Of a stretch of 64,000 bases of DNA, positions 13,386 through 27,000 are shown one piece after another. A model generated the notes under the pieces. It made no database searches. It was not told the origin of the DNA and worked only from the letters and a program-made list of their open reading frames with translations. Each line of letters opens with the position of its first letter. Position 1 is the stretch's first letter. The position numbers and the translations under genes were made by a program. Source of the stretch: Brugia malayi (taxonomy: Eukaryota > Nematoda > Chromadorea > Rhabditida > Onchocercidae). Location of the stretch: assembly GCF_000002995.4 (NCBI RefSeq), contig NW_025062477.1, positions 13,498,696 to 13,562,695 of the forward strand. The letters run 5' to 3'.

Positions 13386-14356
13386 ATGGATGAGAAACGG
13401 GTCGATTGCCTTGATTTGTTAACATTTCAGGTAAGTTTCAGCACTATTGTTTTAATCAAAAAACCGCTTTACGTTTGTGATTTTTCGTGTGCTGACAAAA
13501 AAGCATGTGCGAAGTAAATACTGTTGGTGGTTTAAATTATTGAATTATAGTGTAATGAAAAATGATCAAGGATATAACTTATGAGAGATTAAAATTGAGG
13601 CATAGTACAGTTCCCTCCAAATTTTTTTAGAATTACGAGCTGATCTACACGTATTCCTCAGCTACAATCGATTGTGTTTCAGGATATGTTGGATAAATTG
13701 CGAAAGATCGATGATAAAATATTGTTTGAACTAAACACTGCTCTGCCTAGCGAATCATTTTCTTCCAATATGGACAAAGGCGAAAAATGTCGTTCCATTT
13801 ATAAGGAGGTGACATATGTCTTAACAGCAGATCTGTATGTTCAAAAAAGTATTTTATATTCTTTATACAGTATGGTAATTTGAGAAAGCTTCATCCAAAA
13901 AAAACCTGCTTGCTGATGGTCTCTTTTATTCCTAAATATATTTATTATGTCATCCTAAAATTTCTCTCTCTTTACCTCATTAGTAAAGTTACAAGAAGTA
14001 CATTTCCAGTTATTAACTATGAGAGTTAAAAGGATGAATTTGATACAACACTGTGTTGATGAAAATCAAACAAACATTTCCCGTTTGCGAAAGGAAAAAT
14101 CCCCAATAGCAGATATTCGTAGTGCTCAAAATACTGTTAGTTTTCTGTTTGCTTTATTTTCTCTTTACTGAAATTTACATGAAAATCATTACCGATTTTC
14201 TTCCACTGTCATGGGATAACTATTACAGTATGATGCTATGCTTGTTAAGCTCAGTTTTTGTAGCTCCGAGTAATCCGATCAGAAATGGATGTAGAAAGCA
14301 TTGTCAATGACCGGAGTGAAAAAGCTGTGCACGATCGTTGTAGGACCTTCCTATGA
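13386..14356 (+). CDS. MIX23: MIX23 (CCDC58) mitochondrial intermembrane-space protein
   Basis: Four exons join in frame to 129 aa: 13386-13430, 13683-13808, 14010-14135 and 14264-14356. The product matches the MIX23/CCDC58 family: KIDDKILFELNTALP near the start, two Cys separated by 20 residues in a helical stretch (KCRSIY...LIQHC), a coiled-coil-like middle (SRLRKEKS) and the closing MDVESIVNDRS...HDRC. Human CCDC58 has the same Cys spacing and the same VNDRS...RC end. MIX23 is an intermembrane-space protein reported to influence protein import. The start ATG gives the usual length; a TTTTCAG at 13333-13339 lies about 46 bases upstream and may be a trans-splice acceptor. The gene lies 590 bp behind MIC10 on the same strand. 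Confidence 0.88.
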
Positions 14357-14773
14357 GTTTTACTTTTTATTAGTTTTTTTCTTACTTTGGAATCATTGCC
14401 ATATGTTGCGACGTATTATATTTCCAGTTTGTTTACATATGCTCACTAAAAATTAAATATTTTATAAATTAGATTTATCAAAGGAGAATTATGAACCGTT
14501 AAGATATACATATAAATCACCGATGTAAGCCTAATTTCACTGTTCTACTGCCATCATCCACTTACATATCTGCATGAAGTGTATAAAAAAGTGCAAGAAA
14601 AGGCAAATATTTACCCATTAGTTATTGCTGTAATTGAAACTCAAGAAATTTAACATATATAATACATGATTTCCTAAATGAACCCATAAAACGCTGTCAA
14701 AGATCCATGAGGAAATTCGGGGTAATTCATTAATGTAAAGCTGTAATCTCTCATTACATCTAAAACATGCAAA
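14357..14773. other. Convergent intergenic spacer MIX23 / WAC
   Basis: About 420 bp, A+T-rich, holding the 3' flanks of two genes that point toward each other. No exon or RNA gene is seen. Confidence 0.4.
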
Positions 14774-17123
14774 TCATTGATAACTATTCAAAGAAGGAAG
14801 TGAAGGAAGTGCAAAACTTGCTTCCAGCTGTCGTTGATGATCTGCGATAAACTGCAACTTTTGTGCTAATAAGGAAGAACGCATTTCAGCAGTTTTTACA
14901 AGCGATCCAGCACTTTTTAAATCGCAAGATACATAAATAATTTGCAAGGTAAGACTGTGTGCGGCTGCATCAGCTTTCATTGCACTTTGTTCCCAATCTT
15001 CTGTCGGCCACCGACGAGTGGATGTTTGTGCATCTGCTCTGCAATTTTAAAATACAAAATTACCCGTAGTATGTACTAACGGTTCGATTTTCACCACATG
15101 CTTGTTTTTAGTAACGTATGTCATAAACTATGATTTATGACATGCTACTTTATTTTTGATGTAGTACTCATCGGTTCACGCAATGTTACTAATAAAGCTG
15201 TTAAATGTAAAAAAAAAAAAAAAAAAAAAAAACGAATGATAATTCGTTTTTTTTTATAACCTGATTAATGGAAACACTCCGATCAAGACATATTTTGCCA
15301 AAAAAAAAGACCTTAGAAATCGCCGATGCTGTTCTTCAGAAAAAACCACGGGACCAATTGCATCCTCTTCTTTCACTTCAACTTTTGGACGCCTGCCTCT
15401 CAAGACTGGCTGGGATGTATCATGCATTTTCATTTTATTCTTCACATCACCATTATTACCAGATGCAGCAGAATCTGCTGAACTGGCCAAATACATTCCT
15501 GCAGCATTACTGCTTGGAGCAATACGAGCTCCAGCTGAATTTATTTTTGTTAAAAATATATACTAATTAGCATTTTTGTTAATTCAACATAAGTCGTAAA
15601 AAAAACTATGGCATTCAATGTTTTCTAACTATTCAAACTGAACTGTTCTAGATCTGAACTTTCTTATACTTCAACTCGTTACGATCCTGGCCATCAGTAT
15701 GATGGTGAAACAAGTTTAGTAGCTAGTCCTTTTTTTTTCCTGAGCAGTTAACTCGAATTAGCTCAAGAACAGGTAAGTATGACTACATAAATATTTTAAC
15801 ATAATTAAAGCAGTCGATTAATAATGCTTTAACACTGCTTTTCGACTTATCCTCTCATAGAAAATGAAATATTAAGTAAATGAACACAAAAAAGGCTGAA
15901 TTTAACCTAAAACTGAAGTTAGAGATAAAACAGCTAGTTATTTAATATATAATTCAAGGGATGGAAACATAACATCAGTTTCACAACTTACTGCGCCATA
16001 GAAAATTACTGCTAAGCTGAACACTACTGCTGATCAATCACAGATAAATTTTACAAAAGCAATTATACGAGCCAAAACCGTAGTAGTAGGGATTATTAAG
16101 TACGAGTTACAGCTTTTCTTTAAAGATTGATAAATACGACTAAGAGGCATACAACTAGATATAATTTATGGTAGTCGATACAACAAATTTTTATAATTCT
16201 CATCGCAGGTGAGAGTATAATTTTCTTTCTAAAGCTAAAAATGGATTTTCGACAACACGACACTTCGATCGCCGAAAATCCAGTAAGTAAATCTATTATT
16301 TCGATAATTTCTGGCTATAGTCATATATATTTCTAGAAGAATAACACAACGAGGAATAAAAAACTCACAAGCAGATGAAATAGGACTTTGATTCGCAGCG
16401 TTTTCAGACAAAAACTTTTCATATTCTCGCCATTCAGGAGGTTTTTCCCATTGTGACACCTCAGTTTCTCGATTATAAAAGTAGCGCTTCCCCGCTGAAC
16501 TATATTGCTCTGTCCACGGACCAAATTCTTTCAGCCGTGCATTCGATGACGTTGTCGATTGGCGATCCTCAATTACATACTCTTAAGTTTTTCAGTACAA
16601 ATAATAACTACTGAATCTTAAATCTTAATGTAAAACCGATTGGTGGAATGCATAACATTCTCGCACCCTTACGAATGCTTCACCTTCCGACACAAGTCAA
16701 TTCTAATTTTTGGTAACAAAGTTCAGACTCAAGATTTTGAATAAACCTCAAGCTAAATTATTGATTTCACACAAAGCATCAATGAAAGGCAAACAATTAA
16801 ATCCTACCATCAATGGATATCGGATGACTTTCAGGCAAACATAGAGCACAGAGTAGAAATCACCCACTGAAAACGAAAAAGCCCCAAGCCAGTCAGGATG
16901 CATATTGGACTACACAAGAGGCTGCAGTGAAAACGCTGATCCCAGAGGTGCGTTGCGTGGATGGCTTTTATGTCAATATTAGTGAAAGATAGGAATAATC
17001 TTCCAAAATTTGAGCTAAAAATTAAATTACTGTTGTAGTATTGTAATAGACACAAATTAAAGTTTGCAGTTACTTTCATCCTCTTTTTTTTGGTAGTAAC
17101 TACTCACCTATTCTACCTGACAT
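14774..17123 (-). CDS. WAC: WAC-like WW-domain adaptor with C-terminal coiled coil
   Basis: Four minus-strand exons join to about 238 aa: 17108-17123, 16369-16581, 15312-15534 and 14774-15038. The WW domain (about residues 30-60) reads FGPWTEQYSSAGKRYFYN then ETEVSQWEKPPEWREYEKF. It matches the single WW domain of human WAC, including the run TEVSQWEKP. A low-complexity middle holds a basic patch (RGRRPKVEVKEED). The C-terminal exon ends in a helix (LKSAGSLVKTAEMRSSLLAQK) that aligns with WAC's final coiled coil. WAC links RNA polymerase II to the RNF20/40 histone H2B ubiquitin ligase and also acts in autophagy and TORC1 control. The worm protein is much shorter than human WAC (647 aa). The first exon carries only MSGRI plus one base, and its partner acceptor is CTTAAG rather than TTTCAG, so the N-terminus is less certain than the rest. 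Confidence 0.8.
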
Positions 17124-18312
17124 CCCCGGTGACCATTGTCCATTCCATCTTTTAATCGTTGTCAAATAGTTTTCAGTTTTTCTTAGCAGTCTTTCAGTCT
17201 TCAGATGATTACATTCCTTTCTGTTCAGGACATCGAAATTCAATTTCTGTATTCTAATATTTTCTAGTCATTCCCGCACGACTATGTAATTATCTGCAAT
17301 CTGATTCCAGTAATGCTTGCAATTTCATTCTGGAAATTTCCATAACATTTCTTACTTACCCGCATTTTGCTTTTATTGCTATCAGCAAAATCCCAGTATG
17401 TGGTCACTTTAATCTGACATCCGGTAATTTTCAATATATAAAGGGGTAGATTCTATAATTGACTATCATAAATTTATGCTTGAAGGTCATAGTTTGGTGT
17501 GAATGTTAATATCATTAGCATTAATATCATTAATATTCACTGAAAATACTCAACAGAAGCAATGCAGACCAATAGATAAGTCATCGCTCAATTTAGTGCA
17601 TGCTGGATTAAACATCAAGTAACCAAAGGAGACAATTGCACTTCGCTTCAGTCTAAAATCTCTTAAGCATGAAGTTTTATATTTCAATTCTAGAATGTCA
17701 TGATGCTGTTAACCTCATGAATTTGGCAATTTAAACTACGAATGCTTACGTTTGGTTTATGTTTATCAATATTGGCCAGCAATATCGTATCATCGTTGCT
17801 AATATCTAATAAAGAATTTTTAAAGGAAACTACTTAAAAAGAACTGGTGACTTTGCAAACATATGATGACAACAATGAAAATAACGATTATAAGTGATCT
17901 GCTCACACAACAATAATTAACAGTAATGATATTTAAGATGACAGTAACTAAGTCGAATATGGATTGTCGATTATCGAATACGGATGGGTTCTTCTGTCAA
18001 AATGCATCAAATATTTGTAATGTCTTTATTGAAGGATTATTAGCAATTACTTGCTTCAAAATATCCATGAAATTTTCTCTCTTTTTTTTAGTATAATAGC
18101 TTATTAAACAAGAACAATTTATGTACACATCTATGGTTTATGCACAATTATTATGTTTTTAGAACTAATTATTTAGTTGTAATTGTAGTCGATTTTCCAT
18201 GCCAATGACTTTTGTTGTGTTTATTAGTCTACTAGTAGAAATGGATTTGTAAGGAATGCTTGTTGAGGAATGAAACCAGTTCTCCAAGAGTAATGAATTT
18301 TATGCAGAAAAA

Positions 18313-18316
<4 letters not shown>

Positions 18317-18346
<30 letters not shown>
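18317..18346. repeat. T30 homopolymer
   Basis: Uninterrupted run of thymines. Such runs are unstable and length in the assembly may be unreliable. Confidence 0.8.
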
Positions 18347-18347
<1 letters not shown>

Positions 18348-19027
18348 TATTGAAAATTTTCGCATATTCTGAATTCTAAGTGTTATGGTACTAACATTAT
18401 TTTCCCTTTGCATCTTTCTCAATGTCCTCTTGTTCGTTCTTTTATGAAGTTCATTTTCTGAACGGAATGGAAAAGATTTTTCAATCCTGGAAATTGATTA
18501 AGAGGCGTCACCGCAAAAACTGTTTTATTGATTTACTGACTTTCTTTAAATTTTGAAATTCCAAAAACAGTTTGAAGCTGGAGATTTTAAAACTGACTGA
18601 TTTGCTAATCAGTCACATTATATGCATATTTATGTTCTTCAAAGTATGAATTCTTCTTTCTGCTCATCATCGACCATCTTGCAAAAGAGAAAACAATGAT
18701 GGAAGAATCGCTCAGTTATTATTTTGATGTAAAAAATCAACTGTTCGTGATTCATTTTGAGTCACTAATTAAATATGTTTAAACTTAAACGAATTAAAAT
18801 TTATGAATCTTGTTCTCTTTAGTTTGGAAATTACTTTATCCATTTTCTTCTTTTGTAACAGTTCTGGTAACTCATAAAGAGAACAAACAAGTTATTGAAA
18901 TTCTTAAAACCATAAAATGTAAAAAAAAATTATGCGTTTTTCCATACATATACATATATCCAAAAACAGAGCTAATTGAAAATGATATCAACGCGGAAAA
19001 GGATAGCTCCAAGAGAAATCATGAAAA

Positions 19028-19121
19028 TTGTATTTTTTCTAAAATCTATAAAAAAAATAAATAGAATCTATAAAAAATAAATATTTTTTTTTCTAAAATC
19101 TATAAAAATAAATAGAGTCTT
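19028..19121. repeat. Imperfect direct repeat, A+T-rich
   Basis: The unit TTTTCTAAAATCTATAAAAA followed by AATAAATAG occurs at about 19031-19062 and again at about 19089-19116, with a degenerate shorter copy between. It looks like a local tandem duplication in non-coding DNA. Confidence 0.6.
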
Positions 19122-19719
19122 TCAAAAAAAATGCTACTCATTTTCTTTCCTATCGCAAGAAGCATAAAATGGAAACAAAATGATGTACGACTTGATCAGC
19201 ATAAATTAAATGAAAAAAAACCAAAGAAAAAAACAGCATAGCAATTATGTTTCAGGTTTTATTTTTAAGGCAGTGCACTCCTTCCTGTATTATTCATTTC
19301 AATTTAAACAGAAAATTTTATAATATAATTTGTACTTTTTCTATAAATGTAATTAGCTCAATCTAACGTCTTTTGTCAGATCTCTCTTAAAATCTTTCCA
19401 ATTTTATTGTTCTATTACACTGCGTATGATTGCATTTCTTGAAAATGAATCACTTTAGATAAAATTATCGAACAGATCATTGCATCTAATATTGCATGTT
19501 GGCCAAAAATATAATTTTAATTATGTTGTGATATTGCTGTAAATCCATGTTTACACTACATGTATATTTATTGTTCACTTGACGATACTATTCCCATTAA
19601 ATTCAATCTCGAGAAAATGACCATAAGCGAATATTTGGGAATAAAATGAAATGAACACATTTGATTCGATATTTGTTGCAATTGAGAGCATTAGAAAAAT
19701 GAAATGACAGTATATTGAA

Positions 19720-19745
19720 TAGAGAGAGAGAGAGGGAGAAGGAGA

Positions 19746-19785
<40 letters not shown>
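19720..19785. repeat. (GA)n microsatellite
   Basis: Two blocks of GA dinucleotides separated by a short purine-rich interruption. A complementary CT block lies at 20515-20548, about 800 bp away. Confidence 0.85.
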
Positions 19786-19789
<4 letters not shown>

Positions 19790-20514
19790 TCATCTCATCA
19801 AAATACTTACTTGTTCAAATAACGACTAACTTTTCATTTAACAAGAAGCAATTGAGTTTAATGGGAGTAGAAAAAATTTTTTTTTTTGTAAGATATAATT
19901 AATAATTCTTTTTCTCTTTTATCCCTTATCTTTCTAACATTTCCTTCCATTGAAAAAAAGTGCTAAACAAAAGATCGTTCTTAAAGGTTAGAAAAATTCT
20001 GCAATACCTGATAGTTAAGTTCTTGCAACTTCTGATGGTTATATATAATTATAGGTAGTGGCAGATTCGACCATAAACTCAGTGACAACGCATAGTACTG
20101 CTAAAGCTATCAGTTTGTTATCAGTACAAAAGTGAATTTGGATACGAGAAAAAAGGGAATTGATAGTTTTTGAGTAGTCATTAACTTATTACTAATATTT
20201 TTATTGTGATAAGCTGCAGAAATAACAACCGCAGTAACTAGATGACAGCGAAGCTGGACAAAGAGGCCAATGACGAGAAGTGATCCGCATACACGTTCAA
20301 GGACACTGCGTCACGACGTGTTAATGTTGTGGAAAACATCCGAAATGTGATATCGAGAATCGTAAAACCCTCTCTTCATTTCTTGCTGTCCTCTCTTCTC
20401 AATGTCACCACTTTACACGATCGTCATATCATCGGTCAACCTTCCTTTGCACGGTCTCTTTTCAGACACGCATATGTAAACTGCCACTATTTGACCTGCC
20501 ATATTCTTCTCTTT

Positions 20515-20548
20515 CTTTCTTTCTCTCTCTCTCTCTCTATCTCTCTCC
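20515..20548. repeat. (CT)n / CTTT microsatellite
   Basis: CTTT repeats leading into CT repeats with one interruption, inside the G+C-richer stretch upstream of sym-2. Confidence 0.75.
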
Positions 20549-21006
20549 ATGTTAAACTTGTCAACTAGTCTTGTTTGTCTAAAAGTTTCATCTTCGGACG
20601 CACGAAACATACATTTTGAAAAAGTATTTCGAAAAGATTCGTCGATTCGTTTGCAACCGTTCTCGCGGCTGTCCCTGCCGGCCCTCTTTACGCGGCAATT
20701 GCTCGAATTCTTTCTCCACACCTGGCTCTCCCAACCACATTGACATATTTCCGATGCTCACTCCTCTTCACTTCGCCATCCCGATCCATCTGTCCATTCA
20801 ACCCCGCAACACTTTCCCCTTTCCATATCCCATACCCCAGGGGCAGTACTTTTATCTTTTTACGTATCAATCACCTCAGTACTAACAGTAAGAAATTTTG
20901 GTAACTTTGCCGGAGCCATCCCCTGTTCCTTCCTACCTCCGCTTGGTTCTTTTATTATACCCGCCCTGTTCGTATTGAGAAGACACCGACTTAGAAAGCC
21001 AATTAT

Positions 21007-24000
21007 ATGGCACCCTGTCCACAAGCAAGTTCGGCAGTAACACCGACTTCTCTGATTCCGTTTGCTCTGAGGACATCCGGCTGCAATGCCACTAAGGAAC
21101 AAGGGTCTGATTCGGCACCTGTACAAACCATTGCCTTTACTATTATTAATCAGCGATACACTAATACCCACAACAAAATCACTACTATCGAAGAATTGGA
21201 TGTCACTTCTTTAGGACTAGAGGCTGCTCTCCAGAAGGTGAACTTTTTAAAATACATTTTGATCAGAGACAGTTCATCTATATCTTATATAGATTGATAA
21301 ATAATACGTAACACGTTTTCGCATTACTCCTCTAGTTATCTTCTAAGAATAGTCTGATGAATGGCTTAATGGTACTTATTAGCGAAGTAAAACAAATTTG
21401 AAATTCTGCTATGACTTCTATGACCTTGAACAATTCGTCATCCTGTTCTTTAAGTTTCTTAATAGCGTTTTGATAGTACAAAGTTCCATCATTATTATCA
21501 TTATAGGCATTATATTACATCATACACGACTTCTATCACATATGTTCTTTAATTTTAACAGACATGATTTAAACGAGGATCGCTTATTGCTTTGTTCATG
21601 TTTTTTTCTTGTCCCGAAACTTTTGTATGTTATCAAATTAATTCCTAATTTGCACTAAATTGTACGTATCAAGTAAGCTTCGAACTTATAAACTTGAAAC
21701 AATCGGTAAAAATATTTCTTGTCCTCACCAAAATAATTTAAAACTAAAATTGGAAATATTTATCATTGTAGTTAGGTTCTCGTGCAAATATTTAAAACTT
21801 CTAACGATAGATTTATTTGGAAGCAATAGAAATTTTTATATCGAAGTGTTTACGTAATGAGTTTTAAATACGTTACTGAAATACATTACTTACTGGGAAC
21901 TCTCTTTCCTCGTAATACCTCCTAAGGATAATAATATTTTAACAGTTCTGATTGTTCAGAGTGAATGTTTACTGTTAAATTAGTGATCGTATTAAATCAT
22001 ATCATACATATCATGCTATTAATGAATTATATCAGCTAGTAAAACTCTACTTTTTGTGTTGTCGTAAATTAGATATGATTACAGGTTGAAAATACGGTAC
22101 CAGATGGTTCAGTGTTAGTAACAAATGGTATTAGTGCTATTAGACAGGTATTACATCCCCTTGCATTACGGTTATCTTTCACACTTTCTCCGCTTTTCCA
22201 CAAGTTTATCGATATCTCGAGATTCGAAGCTTTACCAGTTGACGGGCAGTGTTCATTAGAGGATGAATTGGGCCTGATATGTAACGGAATTCATTATTTG
22301 TGTGAAGGTAAGTGAAGATTTTTTAGTTAAGCTTGTTTTTTATCGATAACCTTTCATCAAGTTGTGTCAACTTTTCTCTGTTGTTCTTTAGTTTTAACCT
22401 AATTGAAGCATTTTTTTTCGGTTTAGTGCATTACAAAAGATACATGTTTCTATGATTTTAAATTCTAGCTTAGCGCAACAGCAAAAGCGTTCTAAGATTT
22501 AATCTTTCGGTTTCTAAAAGTTTATTTTTAAAAGTTTAAAAAAAACGACCGGTATTTCTTTATTAGCTTTAACAATTTCTTTTCTAAGAAATTGTTGAAG
22601 CTGATTCCTCATGCTAATTTGAATGTGTATATGCTTTCATAGTGTAAAAACTGTAATATAAAAGGATTATATTTTACTTTGAACTATTTTAATTCAGTAG
22701 TTTTAGCATTCTGTTTTTCATGGGTTTTCTAAAATTTTCTCACTTTAATTAAAAGAGTTCTGGATTTGCAATATTTTATCTAAGCTTCCAATCAAAATTC
22801 CAACAATATTCACTTGTCTTAAACTTCGTTTTGTAAATAATACTGTCAACTAAAACTGCGTAAAACAAAGACAAAATTTTTAATTTAGAACAAATGTTCA
22901 AATGTTCTACTTCCTCCTCCCGAGAATTGAGGCGAAGTTTGAAATCTGAAGCTAAACTTTGACTCAGATGGTCACTATTATCATCAAGTGACATTGGTCA
23001 TCGTCCTTCATTAAAAACGAGCTTAGATTAAGAAATCAGTTTTTCTCACATATCCTTGCAGCGAAGTCGACTCGATTTGATAGAATATCACGGAAGGCAC
23101 TCATTAAACAAAATTTAATTACTTTCATCAAAAATAAGTAAATCAATTGCTTCAAATGAGTAAAAACAGAAATCATTTTAAAGAAAAAACGAAAATTTTG
23201 AAAGTAATTAATGATATTTGATCAATTTTAAGACAAAAAAACTAGAGAAATTTAGTGGCTTGAATTCATTTATTTACAGTTTACATGATGGAATACGAAT
23301 TTAAAGTGATACTACTATAAGGAATTATGAGGAGAGGGAAGTTTGAATTTTCTTCAGATTTATTCCGCATTACGAATTGAAGAAGGTCACCCACTTTTAG
23401 AATAACTAAATAGTTTCATTCACGCTCTTATCATAGTTTCACGAAGCCAATGATGCTTCCAAAGGATGACAGTTGTCAAGAAGTTTGCTAAAGCAGAAAG
23501 CAGTACAGTATGCTGCAAATTAATGTTTATTCACTTTTATTAACAAACAGGACGAAAAAATCGAATTGTTTCTTAGAGTTTTTCAAAGTGATTACTGTTA
23601 AAACAATTCTATTCTCCAATAGCAATGTACCCTCGATACCGTAAATATCCCCGATACCTCGGTACCGGTACCGCACATATACACTCTCCTCGCAGTAGTT
23701 CGTCCCGCTATTGCTTATATCACGCTGCCTACAACATGTTTATGGAATCAAAGAATCGTAAATAGTTGTTTCATTCCTGCTAAAAAAATAGACCACTTGC
23801 GCACGCTACCTGCTTACCGCTGTGAACAATATAAGTGCGCAATTTTGTCAATATAATATTACCTTAAGATCAAGCAACAGCTCTCTTGTTATTATCGTTG
23901 CCTTTTCTTGTATTATTCTCTCAAAAGAGCAGTCTTATGTTCTTTTAAAGAATAACTTAAACCTTACATCTTTTATTTTTTACTTCACTCATCTAGCATC

Positions 24001-27000
24001 CCAATACCTCTTCAATGTTCATTTGTTCAGGAATTTAAACTAAATCTTATACTAACACATAAATTATAGACACATTAAAAATCAGAGAAATTTCTGATCA
24101 GAAGTTTTTTTTTCAAAAACTTCGAAGAAGAAAATTTTCGAATTTAAAGGGTTGATTTTGAGATGCGAATTATGGCAAAATTTTCTAAGAAACTCGGTTG
24201 CTGTGATAATCTGATTCAACTTATCAAATTTTCAGAATATATTAAGCAATTTCAATTAGTAAGAACATTTTCTGCACAATCTGCACGACATTTATGAATC
24301 AAAATAAAGCAGATTGTCGTAAAAAGTATCCTCAAAGCAGTGTAACTGTTTTGATGGTGTGATCAGTGTACTGTTAAACAGTTGATAACATTAAGCTAAT
24401 ACCATTCCACTGTTAACAAAGCACGTTGCACGAGCTCACCACGAAGCAATAAAAGAAGGAACAAAGAAGAGGAAAATTTAATTTCGTTGTTATCATTCTA
24501 ATCAGAGAATGTTTCATTTTCTCGTTGAAATAGATTCAATGCAATGTGAGGAGAGAATGGAGAGTGAAAGGAAGATTATGTTTAAGAGGTCTGCGACAAA
24601 TATCCATATGCCAAGATTTCGGCAACGCTTCTTAAAATGATTTATGATTATCTAGATATCAATAAGAGCAACTAAAAATATTGTGAATTATAGAACTTAT
24701 ATCAAATTAAAGTTTTATGAGATTTATGGTACTTTTATTATGGCAAACAGGACGAATGAATATTTTGGAATTAATCCAATTTTAAAGATTTTTTGTTACT
24801 CATTCTGTGGCTAACAAAAAAAATTGAATGTAAATATTAGAAAAGGAAGTCTCGATAAGCTTGAATTTGAAAGCACTTTTATCAATTTCTTTAAAATAAT
24901 TCTTACAGGAACCAACAATTTAATGGGATCTGTAGAGGACGTAAAAACCGAACTACGCAATGGGATATGGTTCGTTTACTACGAAATGTTTCAATTCTCT
25001 CATTTTATAGCATGCTTATTTTGATTAATATTTTTGTAGCTATTGCACTCATTCATTTACTAATGCTAACCACTGAGTGTTTCAAATTTTACAAACACTT
25101 AAAAATGTATTCGTTGATTTTCGCTGTAATTCTATTACAGTATTTCTACCGATTTAACCTTTCAGTAGGAACTCGAATCATTCTCGAACTTTTATTCTTG
25201 TCTTCACGAACTTTGACTTCTCACATTTTTACAGAAACATATGCTGGCTCAAATTATTTTACCCCTAAAAAATAAGTGGGTGAAAGCTTTTTCTGTATCC
25301 AATGCTTTTTGGCCATCGTATTTAAAATGAAAATTGAATAATTGGCAGCTTACTGTTTTTAAATGCATTGTGGCAATAAATACCAACAAGTGCAAACATT
25401 TGTAATTGTTTTTAAAATTCGATTTTGTCCTGCCGTCTATTGAAATATCAAAATATTTTCAATCTATAGTCAAAAAGATAAATCATTGGAAAAGGGAAAC
25501 TAAATTTAAGTTTTGAAAGTGCATCGCTTCAATTTTCATTTTCTTCTAAATTAATCAGCGTAATTGCGTTTCACAACTCTAATTTGGAAGTTTTTATTCA
25601 GATTTATTCAGAAAATCAAAAGTTTTTGTAAAATGTCATTGTTTCTTGATATCAACAACTATCGTCTAGATATCAACAGCTACAAAGTGTTAAATTCAGA
25701 ATTAGAATTAGTCTGCAAAAGATTACACATTTGAAGTTTGCTAATATAGACTTGTCCTACTTCAGTTTACCGGAAACATCGCTGGTCTCAGAAGTGATCG
25801 TTCGTACTCGAGGTCTTCCCTGGCAAGCAACCGATCATGATATAGCACAATTTTTCATCGGTTTGAATATTGCCGCGTGAGCATTTTTTTTTTTTTTTTT
25901 TTAGTACAGTTGCATTTGAAAATCTTGTCAAACAGCAGAAATCCAAACTAATTATCAATAATTCTCAAAATCAGTTTCTTAATGTTGTTTAAAACTAAAA
26001 GAGATTCTTTACTTTAAAGATAGAATAATGAATAGTTTAATGGAGGAATATAAACGAACTTATAAAGGGAATGTAAATCAGAAACTGAAATTGTGAAAAA
26101 AAAAAATTAAATTCTAATCAAAACCTTTTGATATCGTATCACTATTAAACAACTCTTTTAAATTTGATTTTTTGATAACATAAGTAATTTAATTACTTTA
26201 CAAATAGTAGGTGAAAAGAATGACAGAATCTGGAACCTTAAATTAAGGAGCGTACTAAGTAGGCTTGAAGATTACAGCTAACAAATTTGTAAAAAAATAT
26301 TAAATTCTAGACATCTTTATACTCTTTTTTCTTTAGACTAAGCTTTAAAGAAACAACGCTTACTAAGCGCTAACCAAAATATATAATATATGACATAAAA
26401 TATATAACTGAAGTGTGTGATTTATTGAAATTATTTTAAAACAAGATTCATCTCAGAAAGTATTATTTTTTCGAAATTTTATTTTTATGAAGATTTGTAA
26501 ACTCGGCAGTGCTATTTCAAGAATAAGGAAATATTTTATTGACTTAAAAAAAACAAAAGAATTTGTAACAATTCCTTTTTTTGTATTTATGTAAACTGAC
26601 TTTCTTAATAGAATAGTTTTTCCAAATGACAATGTTTCGAAATAGTATGTACAAAATTTCTTTATTACTTTATATTGCAACAAAAATTCATTGACATATT
26701 AGTAACATTGAAAAGTTTGATGTAACTGTCAACGTATTATTAGCAACTAAAAAAGCACACATTGCTGAGATGAAATCAAATAAAATGATGCCAATGCCAA
26801 ATATGCTAATGAGCCTTACAACATTGCATATGGCATCTTCTCCTTATTATTAACGATCCATTAATGCTAATGTTAATTATTTTTGAATAGTTGCACTTTT
26901 AAGATAAGAAATTGCTTATCAATAAAATTTATTTATTTTATTGATAAAATATTTGGTACCAAGTTATAGCCAGATGTATTATTTCCCGGATGTTTTTGTA

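Larger units (their letters stand above)
17124..21006. other. Long intergenic region between WAC and sym-2
   Basis: About 3.9 kb separating divergent genes. The left part is A+T-rich with homopolymers, a 30-base T run (18317-18346), an imperfect direct repeat (19028-19121) and a GA microsatellite (19720-19785). The right end (about 20200-21000) is markedly richer in G+C and open in several frames on both strands. It adjoins the sym-2 start and may hold promoter, 5' UTR or an unrecognised exon, but no protein family could be assigned. Confidence 0.45.

Noticed and set aside
19720..20548. GA and CT repeats 800 bp apart as a long inverted repeat
   Set aside because: Simple-sequence repeats of opposite strand orientation are expected by chance; no other sequence pairs between them.
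23626..23690. Repeated CGATACC / CGGTACCG words in sym-2 intron 2
   Set aside because: Short palindromic words in a small GC-rich patch, without a clear unit length or second arm; too little to call an element.
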